This document shows, piece by piece, positions 44,801 through 54,038 of a stretch of DNA of 64,000 nt. The stretch lies in contig NZ_CP044205.1 of assembly GCF_009498235.1 (NCBI RefSeq), positions 243,716-307,715 on the forward strand. The letters run 5' to 3'. The notes beneath the pieces are model-generated. The model had not been told where the DNA came from, searched no databases, and saw nothing but the letters and a program-made list of their open reading frames with translations. The position numbers and the translations under genes were made by a program. This DNA is from Candidatus Methylospira mobilis. Its GTDB lineage: Bacteria; Pseudomonadota; Gammaproteobacteria; Methylococcales; Methylococcaceae. Every line of letters starts with the position of its first letter. Positions within the stretch are counted from its first letter, which is position 1.

Positions 44801-46123
44801 TTAATCCTCGATAAAGGAACGCGAGAACGAATCGCTAAGCGGGTCGGCTAGATATTGAAACAGTGTACGTTTGCCGGTGCGGATCAGTACTTCAGCCGGC
44901 ATGCCTGGCAGCAGTTCCAGATTTAATCGGGTAAGCGTTTCCAGACCTTCGGCGTTTACCTCCACGCGCGCCAGGTAATAGGGGGTGTGCTGTGGATCTT
45001 CCGACACCAGGCTATCGGCCGACAACGCCAGCACCTTGCCTTCAATGCGCGGCAAATCCTTGGATCTGAACACGCTGAAGCGAATTTCTGCGCCTTGGCC
45101 TATTTTCACTCGGTCGATATCCATCGGAGAAACATGGGCTTCGACCAGCAGTTTTTCGTTTTGAGGCACAATTTCAAGTATGCGCGATCCCGGAGCAATT
45201 ACACCGCCCAGGGTATGCACTGCCAACCCCAATACCTTGCCTGCATCGGGCGCCTTGATAACGCTGCGCTCAACGGTTTGTTCAAGGGCGTGTATTTTTT
45301 CATGCAGTTCGAAAAGATTCATTTGCACTTCCGCAAGTTCCTTGACAACTTCGCTTTGCAATGATTTTTTCAACTGCAGCACCTTGAGTTGGATTTCACT
45401 CATCTGCAAATTTACGGCCGCCAGATTAGACTGCAATTCGCCGTTTTCACCTTGACTGCTGGCAAATTTACGCTCGAGATCGCGCACTGTCTGCTTTTCA
45501 CTATAGCCTTCCTTCAGCAGGGTTTGAAAATCATTCAGCTCAGCTTCGTACGAGCGCATCAGCTGCTCGCGTCCGGTTTTCTGTGCCTGTAAGCCGCGTT
45601 CCTTGGCGCGCAGTTGTCCGATTTGTTCCTGGTACAAATGCACTTCGTTGTCCAGCGACTGGCGGCGCGCCTGAAAAGTCTGGTTCTGTACGCGCATGGC
45701 TTCGGCTGCACGCGGGTCTCCGCGCGCCTCTAGCAGCTCGGGTGGGTACTTAATGCGGGATTGATCGTCACGTAACGCAACCAAGCGCGCTTCACGCGCC
45801 ATTGTAATTAAATATTGACCGCGCAATACTTCGAGCTGGGCGCGGGGCTGGGTGTCGTTAAGCGTGACCATGATCTGGCCCTTTTCCACCCAGTCGCCGT
45901 CGCGTACTCGTATAGAGTCGATGATGCCGCCCTCCAGGTGTTGTACGGTTTTCCGATAGTTCTCGACGGTAACCTGCCCCGGCGCATGCGCGGCGCTACT
46001 TAGCGGCGCGAGTGCAGCCCAGCCGCCCAAACCGCCGAAGATGGCTATTACTAAAAAAATACCCACACGGCGCAGAGTGCTGTCATCGGTTAAGGGTGCG
46101 ATACTTATTAGATGTTTTTTCAT
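44801..46123 (-). CDS. HlyD-family type I secretion adaptor
   Basis: 440 aa: a single N-terminal membrane helix (about residues 20-38, IFLVIAIFGGLGGWAALAPL), a lipoyl half (HAPGQVTVENYRKTVQHLEG), a long coiled coil (about 90-280), the second half (RSVIKAPDAGKVLGLAVHTL) and a barrel ending GMPAEVLIRTGKRTLFQYL. This is the PrtE/AprE type layout. It lies 5 nt after the ABC gene. Confidence 0.93.
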   Translation of the reverse strand: MKKHLISIAPLTDDSTLRRVGIFLVIAIFGGLGGWAALAPLSSAAHAPGQVTVENYRKTVQHLEGGIIDSIRVRDGDWVEKGQIMVTLNDTQPRAQLEVLRGQYLITMAREARLVALRDDQSRIKYPPELLEARGDPRAAEAMRVQNQTFQARRQSLDNEVHLYQEQIGQLRAKERGLQAQKTGREQLMRSYEAELNDFQTLLKEGYSEKQTVRDLERKFASSQGENGELQSNLAAVNLQMSEIQLKVLQLKKSLQSEVVKELAEVQMNLFELHEKIHALEQTVERSVIKAPDAGKVLGLAVHTLGGVIAPGSRILEIVPQNEKLLVEAHVSPMDIDRVKIGQGAEIRFSVFRSKDLPRIEGKVLALSADSLVSEDPQHTPYYLARVEVNAEGLETLTRLNLELLPGMPAEVLIRTGKRTLFQYLADPLSDSFSRSFIED

Positions 46124-46128
46124 GCAGG

Positions 46129-47919
46129 CTATGCCCCCTTACTGCTCGGTATGGCTATGGTTGTGGTGCGCGGGAGTTGTTGCTGCCGGGCTGGCTGGGC
46201 TGTTGATGGCACCGGGGAGCTGGCGCGCTGCAATGATTGCAGTACTTCATCGCGCGGACCATAGGCGGCCAGCTGGCCATCGCGCATAAAGGCAATCGTA
46301 TCGACCTGCTCCAGAATGCTGGGTCGGTGAGTTACCATCACCACGGTACATCCTTGCTCGCGCAATCCGTTCAAGGCGCCGGCCAGCGCGGCTTCGCCGT
46401 CCTGATCCAGGTTCGAGTTGGGTTCGTCAAGGATGATGATGCGCGGCGAACCGTAAAGTGCGCGCGCCAAGCCAAGGCGCTGGCGCTGTCCTGCGGACAG
46501 TTGTGCGCCTTGTCCCTGAATCACTGTGTCGTAGCCGTCGGGTAATTGCAGCAGCATGTCGTGGATGCCTGCCAGACGGGCCGCCTTAACTACCTGTTCG
46601 GCGTCGACAGGCCCAAACCGTGCGATATTCTCACTGATGCTGCCGTCCAGCAACTCGACATCCTGAGGGAGATAGCCAATATATGGTCCCAGCATTTCGC
46701 GATCCCAATGGCTGATCTCAGCGCCATCCAGGCGTACGCTACCGATGGTGGGCTTGTATAGACCAAGCATCGTGCGTATGAGCGTAGATTTTCCCGCGGC
46801 GCTGGGGCCGATAACCGCTACCTGCTGACCAGCTTCTATCTGCAGGTTGATTCCAGCTATCACAGGTTTTTTAGATCCGGGCGGTACGATAGTAACGTTA
46901 TCCATGCGTATCTGGCCTGTGGGCGCAGGCAGCGGCATGGGCGTTCCGCGCAACGGCGCCGCTTCCAGCAGTTTTTCCAGGCGGCTATAGGCATCGCGCG
47001 CGCTGACGAAACCCTTCCAGCTGCCGATCAACAGATCCAGCGGAGCCAGCGCGCGTCCGAGCAGCATGGAGCCGGCGATCATCGCTCCGGGCGAAATTTC
47101 CTTTTCTATGGCAAGGTAGGCGCCCAAGCCTAAAATGAGTGACTGAATCACCGTGCGGTAGAGTTTGGAAAGCGCCATGATCAGTCCGGCCTTGCCGCTG
47201 GCCTTGCCCTGCATGGTAAGCAGAGTGTCCTGTTTGAGCTTCCAGCGAGCGCGCAGACGGGGCAGCATGCCCATCGCCTCGATTACTTCGATATTACGCA
47301 GATTGCGCTGGGTATGCTGGCTGGAGTCCATGGCGGCGTCATTGGCTTTCTTGAGCAGGTCGCGCGTTGCCAACTCGTTCCACAGGTTAAGCCCCATCAA
47401 CAGAAACGAGGATATCACGGCGACTACGCCGAATGTCCAATGAAACCACCACATGACGATGATATTGAGCGGCAGCCACGGCGCGTCGAAAAACGCAAAC
47501 AGGCCGTTACCGGTCAAAAACTGGCGCAGCTGCAATAGATCGTTGAGCGGCTGCGCGCTGGCGCTACGGCCGACACTGGGCAGCGCGATGGTGAACATGG
47601 CGTCGAAAACACGGGAATTCAACATTTGATCGAAGCGGTTGCTGGTGACCACCAGTATTTGCGAGCGCACCCATTCCAGCGCGCCCATCACCGTCAGCAA
47701 AAATACCAGCAGCACGGTTAGCATGGTCAGGGTGGAGACGCTGCTGCTGGCCATGACGCGATCGTAGATCTGCATCATGTAGATCATCGGCGCCAGTATC
47801 AGGATATTGATGAAGAAACTGAGAAACCCCGCAGAGAGAAACGATTGTTTGCAGCGCAACAAGGCTACGCGCAGATTGGCGACCTGCTCGCTGGTCTGTT
47901 GTGTATTTATCATGGTCAT
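46129..47919 (-). CDS. Type I secretion ABC permease/ATPase (PrtD/AprD-like)
   Basis: 596-aa fused exporter: six helices in the first ~300 residues and a C-terminal ATPase with Walker A GPSAAGKS (371-378), signature LSAGQ (474-478) and Walker B IIILDEP (494-500). It lacks the N-terminal C39-like domain of RTX-toxin exporters, which suits PrtD-type protease exporters. The two subtilase genes that diverge from it are the obvious candidate substrates. Two starts (M1 and M3) are possible. Confidence 0.94.
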   Translation of the reverse strand: MTMINTQQTSEQVANLRVALLRCKQSFLSAGFLSFFINILILAPMIYMMQIYDRVMASSSVSTLTMLTVLLVFLLTVMGALEWVRSQILVVTSNRFDQMLNSRVFDAMFTIALPSVGRSASAQPLNDLLQLRQFLTGNGLFAFFDAPWLPLNIIVMWWFHWTFGVVAVISSFLLMGLNLWNELATRDLLKKANDAAMDSSQHTQRNLRNIEVIEAMGMLPRLRARWKLKQDTLLTMQGKASGKAGLIMALSKLYRTVIQSLILGLGAYLAIEKEISPGAMIAGSMLLGRALAPLDLLIGSWKGFVSARDAYSRLEKLLEAAPLRGTPMPLPAPTGQIRMDNVTIVPPGSKKPVIAGINLQIEAGQQVAVIGPSAAGKSTLIRTMLGLYKPTIGSVRLDGAEISHWDREMLGPYIGYLPQDVELLDGSISENIARFGPVDAEQVVKAARLAGIHDMLLQLPDGYDTVIQGQGAQLSAGQRQRLGLARALYGSPRIIILDEPNSNLDQDGEAALAGALNGLREQGCTVVMVTHRPSILEQVDTIAFMRDGQLAAYGPRDEVLQSLQRASSPVPSTAQPARQQQLPRTTTIAIPSSKGA

Positions 47920-48170
47920 CCGTAGTTTTGATCTTCATGGTTGGGGATAAGGATTCAGATCCTCATGCTTTCTCTTTGTCTTCGCGTATGGAATGAAAAA
48001 GGGGCAATCGCTCGCAATGCGTTTTATGTCGAATCCGGACTGAAGATGGGGGTGGAAAAAAAAATTTCAACCAACGTAACCCTTGATCTGCTGGGGTTGA
48101 TGCTAACCGACTATAACAACAGAAAATTTTAACATGAATACAGGCTGCAAATGTTAAAAATCGTTGCCAG

Positions 48171-48270
48171 GGAAGCACTGATTTAATCGGTTCGCGGCAC
48201 GAAACCGTATGATAAATAATTGATATTATGTGGTATTTGTCAGAATATGTCGATTAAATCAGCGGTTGCC
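48171..48270. repeat. MITE-like element with imperfect inverted ends
   Basis: GGAAGCACTGATTTAATCG (48171-48189) is mirrored by CGATTAAATCAGCGGTTGCC (48251-48270), with 3 mismatches. The ~60-bp interior is AT-rich and non-coding. Related ends occur at about 4076, 14286 and 58097. It lies in the gene-free interval 47920-48538 between the exporter and the first subtilase; I see no gene in the rest of that interval. Confidence 0.6.
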
Positions 48271-48538
48271 TAAGGAGTTACGATTAAACGCGGACTATGG
48301 AATTCGTCATGCGGTAACATTATATTGAGCGCCGGGCGTGCCTGGCTACTTATAGAAGTAAAGTTCTTGCCACTGGGTTCCTGCAACCCCCGGATCAAGT
48401 CCGGGAATTGCAGGAAGGACGTTTTTTTCCTACCGCAGTGCTCTATAGGCGCGGTTGCTGAGATAAAATATAGCTAAAGCCAGCAGCAATTGTGAGCTGC
48501 GTGTTGACCGGATAGATATTATGCAGGAGTAATTAACC

Positions 48539-50041
48539 ATGCTGAATGCCAGTTTCTTCTATAAAGTCAATACCAATCAAGGATACGAGCTGATTGGCTA
48601 TACCAGCAACGGCTGGCTTGTGGAAAACTTTTACAACGCATCAGGGGCGTTGCTGGAGCAGGACGTGTTTGCCGGCAATAGCGAAGCAAAATTTATAACC
48701 AATGCGCAGGGCGGTTATACCGAAAGTATCTTCGTCAATGGCGTGCTGACCGCAAGCGGCACATTTAATGCCAATAACGTTTTGTTGTCTCAGACGCAGT
48801 ATGCTGCGAACGGACATACCGTAATTGAAACCGATACCTTCAGTTACAATAGCCGGAACCAGCTGACCTCTGAGATTCGCGCCAACGCCAACGGCGTCTT
48901 CGAGACCGAAACCTTTACTTATAGCAATAATCAGTTGAGCTCCGTCATCCATAGCAACGCAGGCGGGGTGGTAACGGAAATCGATTATTATTCGAACGGG
49001 CATCTGACCCAGGTCATCCACCCGGTTACGCCCACGAAAAGCCCTACGACCGCGCCGACTACAAATCCGTCTACGCCCGTATCAACCGGTTGGAGCAGTA
49101 CAAGCGGCCTCGGCGAAATCAGCGTGCTGAAAGCTCTGGATCTGGCGACAGGGCAAACGCTTGCCGACGCCGCGCCGGCGCAGCCGGTGGAATGGGGCAT
49201 CAGTTCGGCGAAATTTCAGGACGCCTGGGCGGCGGGTTTTACCGGCAAGGGTGTGGTAATCGCCGACATCGATACCGGCGTCGACCTGAATAACGCCGCG
49301 CTGACGCACAACCTGAGCCAATATGACTGGAACTTCGTCGGCGACAACGCCAATGTACAGGACGACAACGGCCACGGTTCATTTACCGCCAGCGAACTGG
49401 CTGCGGCCGCGAATTCGAGCAATAACGTGGTTGGGGGAGCTTACGGCGCGCAGATGATGATATTGAAGGCGCTGGACGCTTCCGGTAGCGGTAGCGACGG
49501 CACTATCGCCACCGCGATCACCTATGCGGTAAATCATGGCGCCAATGTCATCAATATGTCGCTGGGCGGCGCATCTCCCGACGCGACGCTGCAAGCAGCC
49601 CTGCAATATGCCGCCAGCCAGGGCGTAGTGGTTGCGATTGCCGCCGGCAACAGCGGCGCGAGCTCTCCCGCCTATCCTGCCGCTTACGCGCAAACGGTGA
49701 GCGATGTGATTGCGGTAGGCGCCACCCAGCAATCGGGTTCGTCGCTGAGTCTTGCCGGCTTCAGCAATCACGCGGGCAGCGCCACGCCATACAATTTTGT
49801 CGATGCGCCTGGCGTTAACCTGCAGGGCTACAACAACAACGGCCAGGTAGTAACGGATTCAGGCACCTCCATGGCGACTCCGCTGGTTGCGGCGGAAGCG
49901 GCGGTTGTTGAACAGGCGATCGCGACCGTGCATCCTGAGTATAGCGCTGCCCAGATAGCAGCCCTGGCTGTCAGTGATATTACTCAGTCTGCAACTGCCT
50001 TGAGTTTGATCGGCGTCGCTTCGACCACGGCGCACGCCTGA
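48539..50041 (+). CDS. S8 subtilisin-like serine protease, likely type I secreted
   Basis: 500 aa with no signal peptide. Residues 1-160 hold repeats of the YD/MORN-like kind (ASGALLEQDVF, NAQGGYTESIF, NANGVFETETFTYSNNQL), and a Pro/Thr linker (163-181) leads to the protease. The catalytic triad is complete: D245 in ADIDTGVDL, H279 in NGHGSFTAS and S444 in SGTSMATPLVAAE, with oxyanion N371 in AAGNSG. It lacks RTX calcium repeats; export by the adjacent PrtD-like system through an uncleaved C-terminal signal is the likely route (inference). The protease half closely parallels the next gene. Confidence 0.9.
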   Translation: MLNASFFYKVNTNQGYELIGYTSNGWLVENFYNASGALLEQDVFAGNSEAKFITNAQGGYTESIFVNGVLTASGTFNANNVLLSQTQYAANGHTVIETDTFSYNSRNQLTSEIRANANGVFETETFTYSNNQLSSVIHSNAGGVVTEIDYYSNGHLTQVIHPVTPTKSPTTAPTTNPSTPVSTGWSSTSGLGEISVLKALDLATGQTLADAAPAQPVEWGISSAKFQDAWAAGFTGKGVVIADIDTGVDLNNAALTHNLSQYDWNFVGDNANVQDDNGHGSFTASELAAAANSSNNVVGGAYGAQMMILKALDASGSGSDGTIATAITYAVNHGANVINMSLGGASPDATLQAALQYAASQGVVVAIAAGNSGASSPAYPAAYAQTVSDVIAVGATQQSGSSLSLAGFSNHAGSATPYNFVDAPGVNLQGYNNNGQVVTDSGTSMATPLVAAEAAVVEQAIATVHPEYSAAQIAALAVSDITQSATALSLIGVASTTAHA

Positions 50042-50057
50042 TTGTAAACGTTGATCT

Positions 50058-50089
50058 GCCGGGTTAGGCCCTTATCGGGCTAACCCGGC
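50058..50089 (+). promoter_or_regulatory. Strong hairpin between the two subtilase genes
   Basis: GCCGGGTTAG (50058-50067) pairs perfectly with CTAACCCGGC (50080-50089), with three more pairs (CCC/GGG) above a bulge. No T-run follows, so it is not a typical terminator; it stands 11 nt before the ATG of the second protease, where no clear ribosome binding site is seen. It may be an mRNA processing or stability element, or it may limit translation of the second gene. Confidence 0.5.
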
Positions 50090-50100
50090 CTGCGAATCTT

Positions 50101-51678
50101 ATGAGTTTCAGCACAATGACCGCTTCATACACAAGAGCGCAAAATATCGCGGCAGTTTCGGGCAATATTTATGCGCCGGGGGATTATCTGACGATCTACG
50201 CGGGCGTCGCGCAAAATAATGCGAACACTTTTGTAATCGGTACGCTGGGCGATGTCAATATCAGCAACGCCGCTTACGGCAACGATACGGCTAGCGGCAA
50301 TCACACTTTGTATTCGCTGCAAGTAGCCGGTTCGTATAAATCATATACGGTATCCGGATACTACGGCCTGGTCACGCTGGCCAATACGCAAAATAATCAG
50401 ATCATTCAATTTCAACTGACGCGTCCGATGGACGGCGCGAATAATTCCGGGGTCGATGTGAAATTTGCGGATGGAGATCTGGCATTCACCTCCAACGTCA
50501 GCAACGGCTCATGGACGGCCTGGGTCACTCATGGCGGAGGCGCCGGTCAGTGGGGGGTTGGGTCGCAAGCACTGCCGGCGACCCAAATACAAACTCCGCT
50601 CAGCTTGAACACGCTCGACGCCGGCACGCTGAATTTATCCGCCGGCAACGCTTCCTGGAGCAGCACTACCGGTTTTGGCGCAATCAACCTGAATAGCGCA
50701 CTGAGTCTGGCGACAGGGCAAGCCGTTACCCACATCGCCACACCCTCTCCGCAAACGCTTAACTGGGGCGTAGGTGCAGCGAACTTTCAGGATGCCTGGC
50801 ATGCCGGCTATACCGGAAAAGGAATTACCATTGCCGACATTGATACCGGCATAGACTTGAACAATCCCGCGCTGACACTGCATCTCAGCCCGCTGAGCAC
50901 CAATATCGCCAACCCGGGCGCAAGCATACAAAACCTCGATAGCGGATCGCATGGTTCATTAGTCGCGAGCCAGATGATCGCAGCCCCGGCCAGCGCCGGT
51001 GTCGCCGGCAGCGCCGCCGTGACCGGCGGAGCCTATGAAGCGACACTAATGGAATTACAAACGTCACATTACGACGCGGCATCCAACAGTGCTGTTTTCA
51101 ATAATGCGGATATAGCCACTGCCATCAATTATGCCGTGCAAAACGGAGCCAATATCATCAATCTGTCGCTTGGAGGCTCCACGCTGGATAGTTCAGTATA
51201 CGCTGCGATGCAGAACGCATCTAAACAAGGCGTGATTATAACAGTGGCGGCAGGCAACAATGCCCAAAACTCGCCGGACTTTCCCGCCTATTTGGCAAAA
51301 AGCATGGGTAATGTCATTGCCGCCGGTGCAACGCAATACTCCGCTAACAATACATCGGGTATCACGCAAGCCAGTTTCAGTAATCAGGCCGGCATGAGCA
51401 CCGCTTATGATTATGTGGATGCGCCTGGCGCCTATCTGCTGGGTTATGGAACCATGACCTCCGCAGGGCAAACGGCGCCGGTAAAGGTTGCATCCGGCAC
51501 CTCGTTAGCTGCGCCCCTGGTGGCGGCCGAAGCGGCGATTCTGGAGCAGGCGATCAAGGCGATAACCCCCGGCATCGACCCGCTGGAGCTCGCCGCTGAA
51601 GTGATACATGACATTACCGTGGGCCTGGTAGGCGTCGCCGCCAATATGGGAACTGCGGCAACGAACCCCTATGCGTAA
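50101..51678 (+). CDS. S8 subtilisin-like serine protease, paralogue, likely type I secreted
   Basis: 525 aa with no signal peptide. The N-terminal ~155 residues are a different beta-rich domain (DYLTIYAGVAQNNANTFVIG, YKSYTVSGYYGLVTL, FQLTRPMDGANNSGVDVKF). The protease domain, about residues 185-500, aligns throughout with that of the preceding gene. The triad is D248 in ADIDTGIDL, H284 in GSHGSLVAS and S468 in SGTSLAAPLVAAE, with N386 in AAGNN. The N-terminal domain has been swapped relative to its neighbour after duplication. Expected to be exported by the adjacent T1SS (inference). Confidence 0.9.
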   Translation: MSFSTMTASYTRAQNIAAVSGNIYAPGDYLTIYAGVAQNNANTFVIGTLGDVNISNAAYGNDTASGNHTLYSLQVAGSYKSYTVSGYYGLVTLANTQNNQIIQFQLTRPMDGANNSGVDVKFADGDLAFTSNVSNGSWTAWVTHGGGAGQWGVGSQALPATQIQTPLSLNTLDAGTLNLSAGNASWSSTTGFGAINLNSALSLATGQAVTHIATPSPQTLNWGVGAANFQDAWHAGYTGKGITIADIDTGIDLNNPALTLHLSPLSTNIANPGASIQNLDSGSHGSLVASQMIAAPASAGVAGSAAVTGGAYEATLMELQTSHYDAASNSAVFNNADIATAINYAVQNGANIINLSLGGSTLDSSVYAAMQNASKQGVIITVAAGNNAQNSPDFPAYLAKSMGNVIAAGATQYSANNTSGITQASFSNQAGMSTAYDYVDAPGAYLLGYGTMTSAGQTAPVKVASGTSLAAPLVAAEAAILEQAIKAITPGIDPLELAAEVIHDITVGLVGVAANMGTAATNPYA

Positions 51679-51718
51679 ACGGCGATACTTCGCGTGCTCG
51701 GGTTTGATGTAAGGCGTT

Positions 51719-52215
51719 GTCCACGAAAAACACGAAAAACACGAACAAATGGTCAGGTTCTGTTGATATAACGCAATCTGGAATCAATGGGGTAGCGTCA
51801 TGCCGTCAGGGAATGACGACGGCATCAGGTCGACAGCGATGTTGCTCTGGCCTCTTCTTCCCAGGCGTCCGGGTTCCGGCAATCCATGCCAGAATGACGG
51901 TTTTTCTTTTAATCCCCTCTCCCTATGGAGAAGGGCAGGGGTGAGGGTGTAAAGCGCTTGTTGCATGCGTCAAAGCTTTTGATAACTCAAACGCTTTTAC
52001 CCTCACTCTAGCTCAGTGTTTCCGGGCTATTCCGCCCGGAACCCTGCGGGCGAGCTGCGCTCGACCAAATACGTTCCTGACGTATTTGTCCCACAGGAGA
52101 GGGCATCTGTGTGGATACCTATGCCTGGCGGGAGAGATGAGGGTTGCTGTTCGCTACGCAATTTACACGGTAACGGCTACTGTTGCGAACTATCTTCGTG
52201 TCTTCGTGCACATGT
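51719..52215. repeat. Repeat-rich gene-free interval
   Basis: The 51679-52217 spacer contains tandem CACGAAAAA units (about 51721-51745), two stretches of the family B palindrome type (CCCCTCTCCCTATGGAG near 51905; GGCGGGAGAGATGAGGG near 52128) followed by a tail resembling the other copies (CGCTACGCAATTTACACGGT), and a TCTTCGTGTCTTCGTG run near 52193. I see no gene. Confidence 0.5.
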
Positions 52216-52217
52216 GT

Positions 52218-52772
52218 CTAATCGCTGTACGAACCTTTCAAAAAGCCCTGTATATACCCAGCAGGAAGGGTAAATGGCGCTGACGCGGCGCTTGACGGGC
52301 CATACAAACGCATGGTGATGCCGGTATGGGCGTGGTCGTCTAGATATTTCCTGCTCAGCTCGATATCCAGCATTTCGTCGTACCCGCAGAACAAGGTGCA
52401 GTTGACATTATGCATTACCGCCAACGCATGGAATTTTTCCCCGGCCAGGTCGAAAGCCTGATCGAAACCGCGCCAATCGCCGTCGTAGTAGTCGGTGATA
52501 CGCAGAAAATAACGCGTAGGCCGATTCTGCTCGGTGCGGGCATGTAACTCAATATCTTCCACTTCCGGCGCGTCGCTGCCGTTATCCGCAGCGTTGCTTA
52601 TTACCGGTCCATGGAAATACATGATATTCTTGAATGGGTCGCGTTCGACCGCCACCTCTTCGTTTACCTCGAGCGGGTCGTTAGGGTCCACTCTGAACAC
52701 CGAGGAGCAACTTGCCGTAGTCAGCAGCAAAATTCCACACAATAAAACATTCAAACTGGAGTCTATGCGCAT
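52218..52772 (-). CDS. Hypothetical lipoprotein
   Basis: 184 aa. Signal sequence MRIDSSLNVLLCGILLLTTA ends in a lipobox-like TASC. The mature part has no family I recognise; notable are FHGPVISNAAD, YFLRITDYYDGDWRGFDQAF and two cysteines (NCTLFCGYDEM) that could form a disulphide. ATG 52772 is chosen over the upstream extension because AGGGA precedes it and the signal peptide then starts correctly. Confidence 0.72.
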   Translation of the reverse strand: MRIDSSLNVLLCGILLLTTASCSSVFRVDPNDPLEVNEEVAVERDPFKNIMYFHGPVISNAADNGSDAPEVEDIELHARTEQNRPTRYFLRITDYYDGDWRGFDQAFDLAGEKFHALAVMHNVNCTLFCGYDEMLDIELSRKYLDDHAHTGITMRLYGPSSAASAPFTLPAGYIQGFLKGSYSD

Positions 52773-52889
52773 TAAATATCCCTGATCCGGTAAATACATA
52801 AAGTATAACAAGCCCGCAATCACGAGGCAAAGTCACAAGCGCCGCATGCGCGAAAGCAGAACCCAAAGCTTTACCTCAACCGTTCTGGT

Positions 52890-54038
52890 TCACGCTCCTC
52901 CCGCTAAACAGCCATACAGGACCTCAACCACTCGATCCTGCTGCGTCTGTGTTAAACCTATCCATAACGGCAAACGAATCAGACGTTCCGCGACTGAACA
53001 GGTAACGGGTAAAGCGCCCGTGGCTCTGCCATAACGTAAACCCGCAGGCGAGTTATGTAGTGGAACGTAATGAAACACCACGCCAATACCTGCGCTGCCA
53101 AAAACCTGCAGTGCCGTCTGCCGGTCAGCGCCGGGATTCAGCAGAATGGGGTACATGTGCGCGTTATGCCGGCAATCTTCCGGCACGAAAGGGCGTCGGA
53201 GCAAACCGCAAGCTTCCAGCGGCTGCAAGCGCTGGTGATAATACTGCCAGCACGCCAAACGGCTCTCGGTAATGCATGCCGCGTGTTGCAACTGCGTCAA
53301 AAGAAAAGCAGCAATCAGCTCGCCCGGAAGAAAAGATGAGCCATGATCCTGCCAGGTATACTTGTCGATCTCGCCACGGAAAAAACGGCTGCGATCCGTG
53401 CCTTTTTCACGAATGATTTCGGCGCGCTGAACCAGCGCGGGATCGTTGATCAGCAAAGCTCCGCCTTCACCGGAAATCAGGTTCTTGGTTTCGTGAAAAC
53501 TGTAACAGCCCAGATCCCCTATACTGCCGAGCGCCTTCCCGCGATAGTCGGTCATAACTCCCTGGGCGGCATCTTCAACCACCTTGAGGGCATGACGACG
53601 GGCAATTTCCATAATGGCGTCCATATCGCAGCTCACGCCGGCATAATGCACCGGCACAATCACGCGGGTTTTCGGGGTTATCGCAGCTTCAATCAAGCGT
53701 TCATCGAGATTAAGCGTATCTTCGCGAATATCGACAAACACCGGCACGCCGCCGCGCAGCACGAAGGCGTTGGCGGTAGACACGAAAGTCCAGGAGGGCA
53801 GGATCACTTCGTCGCCGGGCTGAATATCCAGCAACAATGCAGCCATCTCCAGCGCTGCGGTACAGGAATGCGTCAGCAGTGCCTTGACGCAGCCGCTGCG
53901 CTGCTCCAGCCACTCATGACAGCGCCGCGTAAAAGGGCCGTCGCCGGCCAGGTGCATATTGGCGTGCGCCTCGGCTATATTGGACAGCTCCTTGCCGGTC
54001 ATCCACGGACGGTTAAATGGGATAAACTCAGCGCTCAA
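52890..54038 (-). CDS. rffA: dTDP-4-amino-4,6-dideoxygalactose transaminase
   Basis: PLP-dependent DegT/DnrJ-type aminotransferase of 382 aa that makes dTDP-Fuc4N from dTDP-4-keto-6-deoxyglucose. The PLP lysine is K185 in FHETKNLISGEGG and the pyridine-binding Asp is D156 in VEDAAQG. The RffA-typical EKGTDRSRFFRGEIDKYTW is intact, as is GDEVILPSWTFVSTANAF. It overlaps the upstream methyltransferase gene by 11 nt. The NeuD-like acetyltransferase 5 kb upstream could acetylate the product (inference). No dTDP-glucose genes are in the window. Confidence 0.94.
   Translation of the reverse strand: MSAEFIPFNRPWMTGKELSNIAEAHANMHLAGDGPFTRRCHEWLEQRSGCVKALLTHSCTAALEMAALLLDIQPGDEVILPSWTFVSTANAFVLRGGVPVFVDIREDTLNLDERLIEAAITPKTRVIVPVHYAGVSCDMDAIMEIARRHALKVVEDAAQGVMTDYRGKALGSIGDLGCYSFHETKNLISGEGGALLINDPALVQRAEIIREKGTDRSRFFRGEIDKYTWQDHGSSFLPGELIAAFLLTQLQHAACITESRLACWQYYHQRLQPLEACGLLRRPFVPEDCRHNAHMYPILLNPGADRQTALQVFGSAGIGVVFHYVPLHNSPAGLRYGRATGALPVTCSVAERLIRLPLWIGLTQTQQDRVVEVLYGCLAGGA

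Noticed and set aside
47941..48132. 63-codon frame upstream of the first subtilase
   Set aside because: No ribosome binding site or recognisable motif; lies in a repeat-containing spacer.
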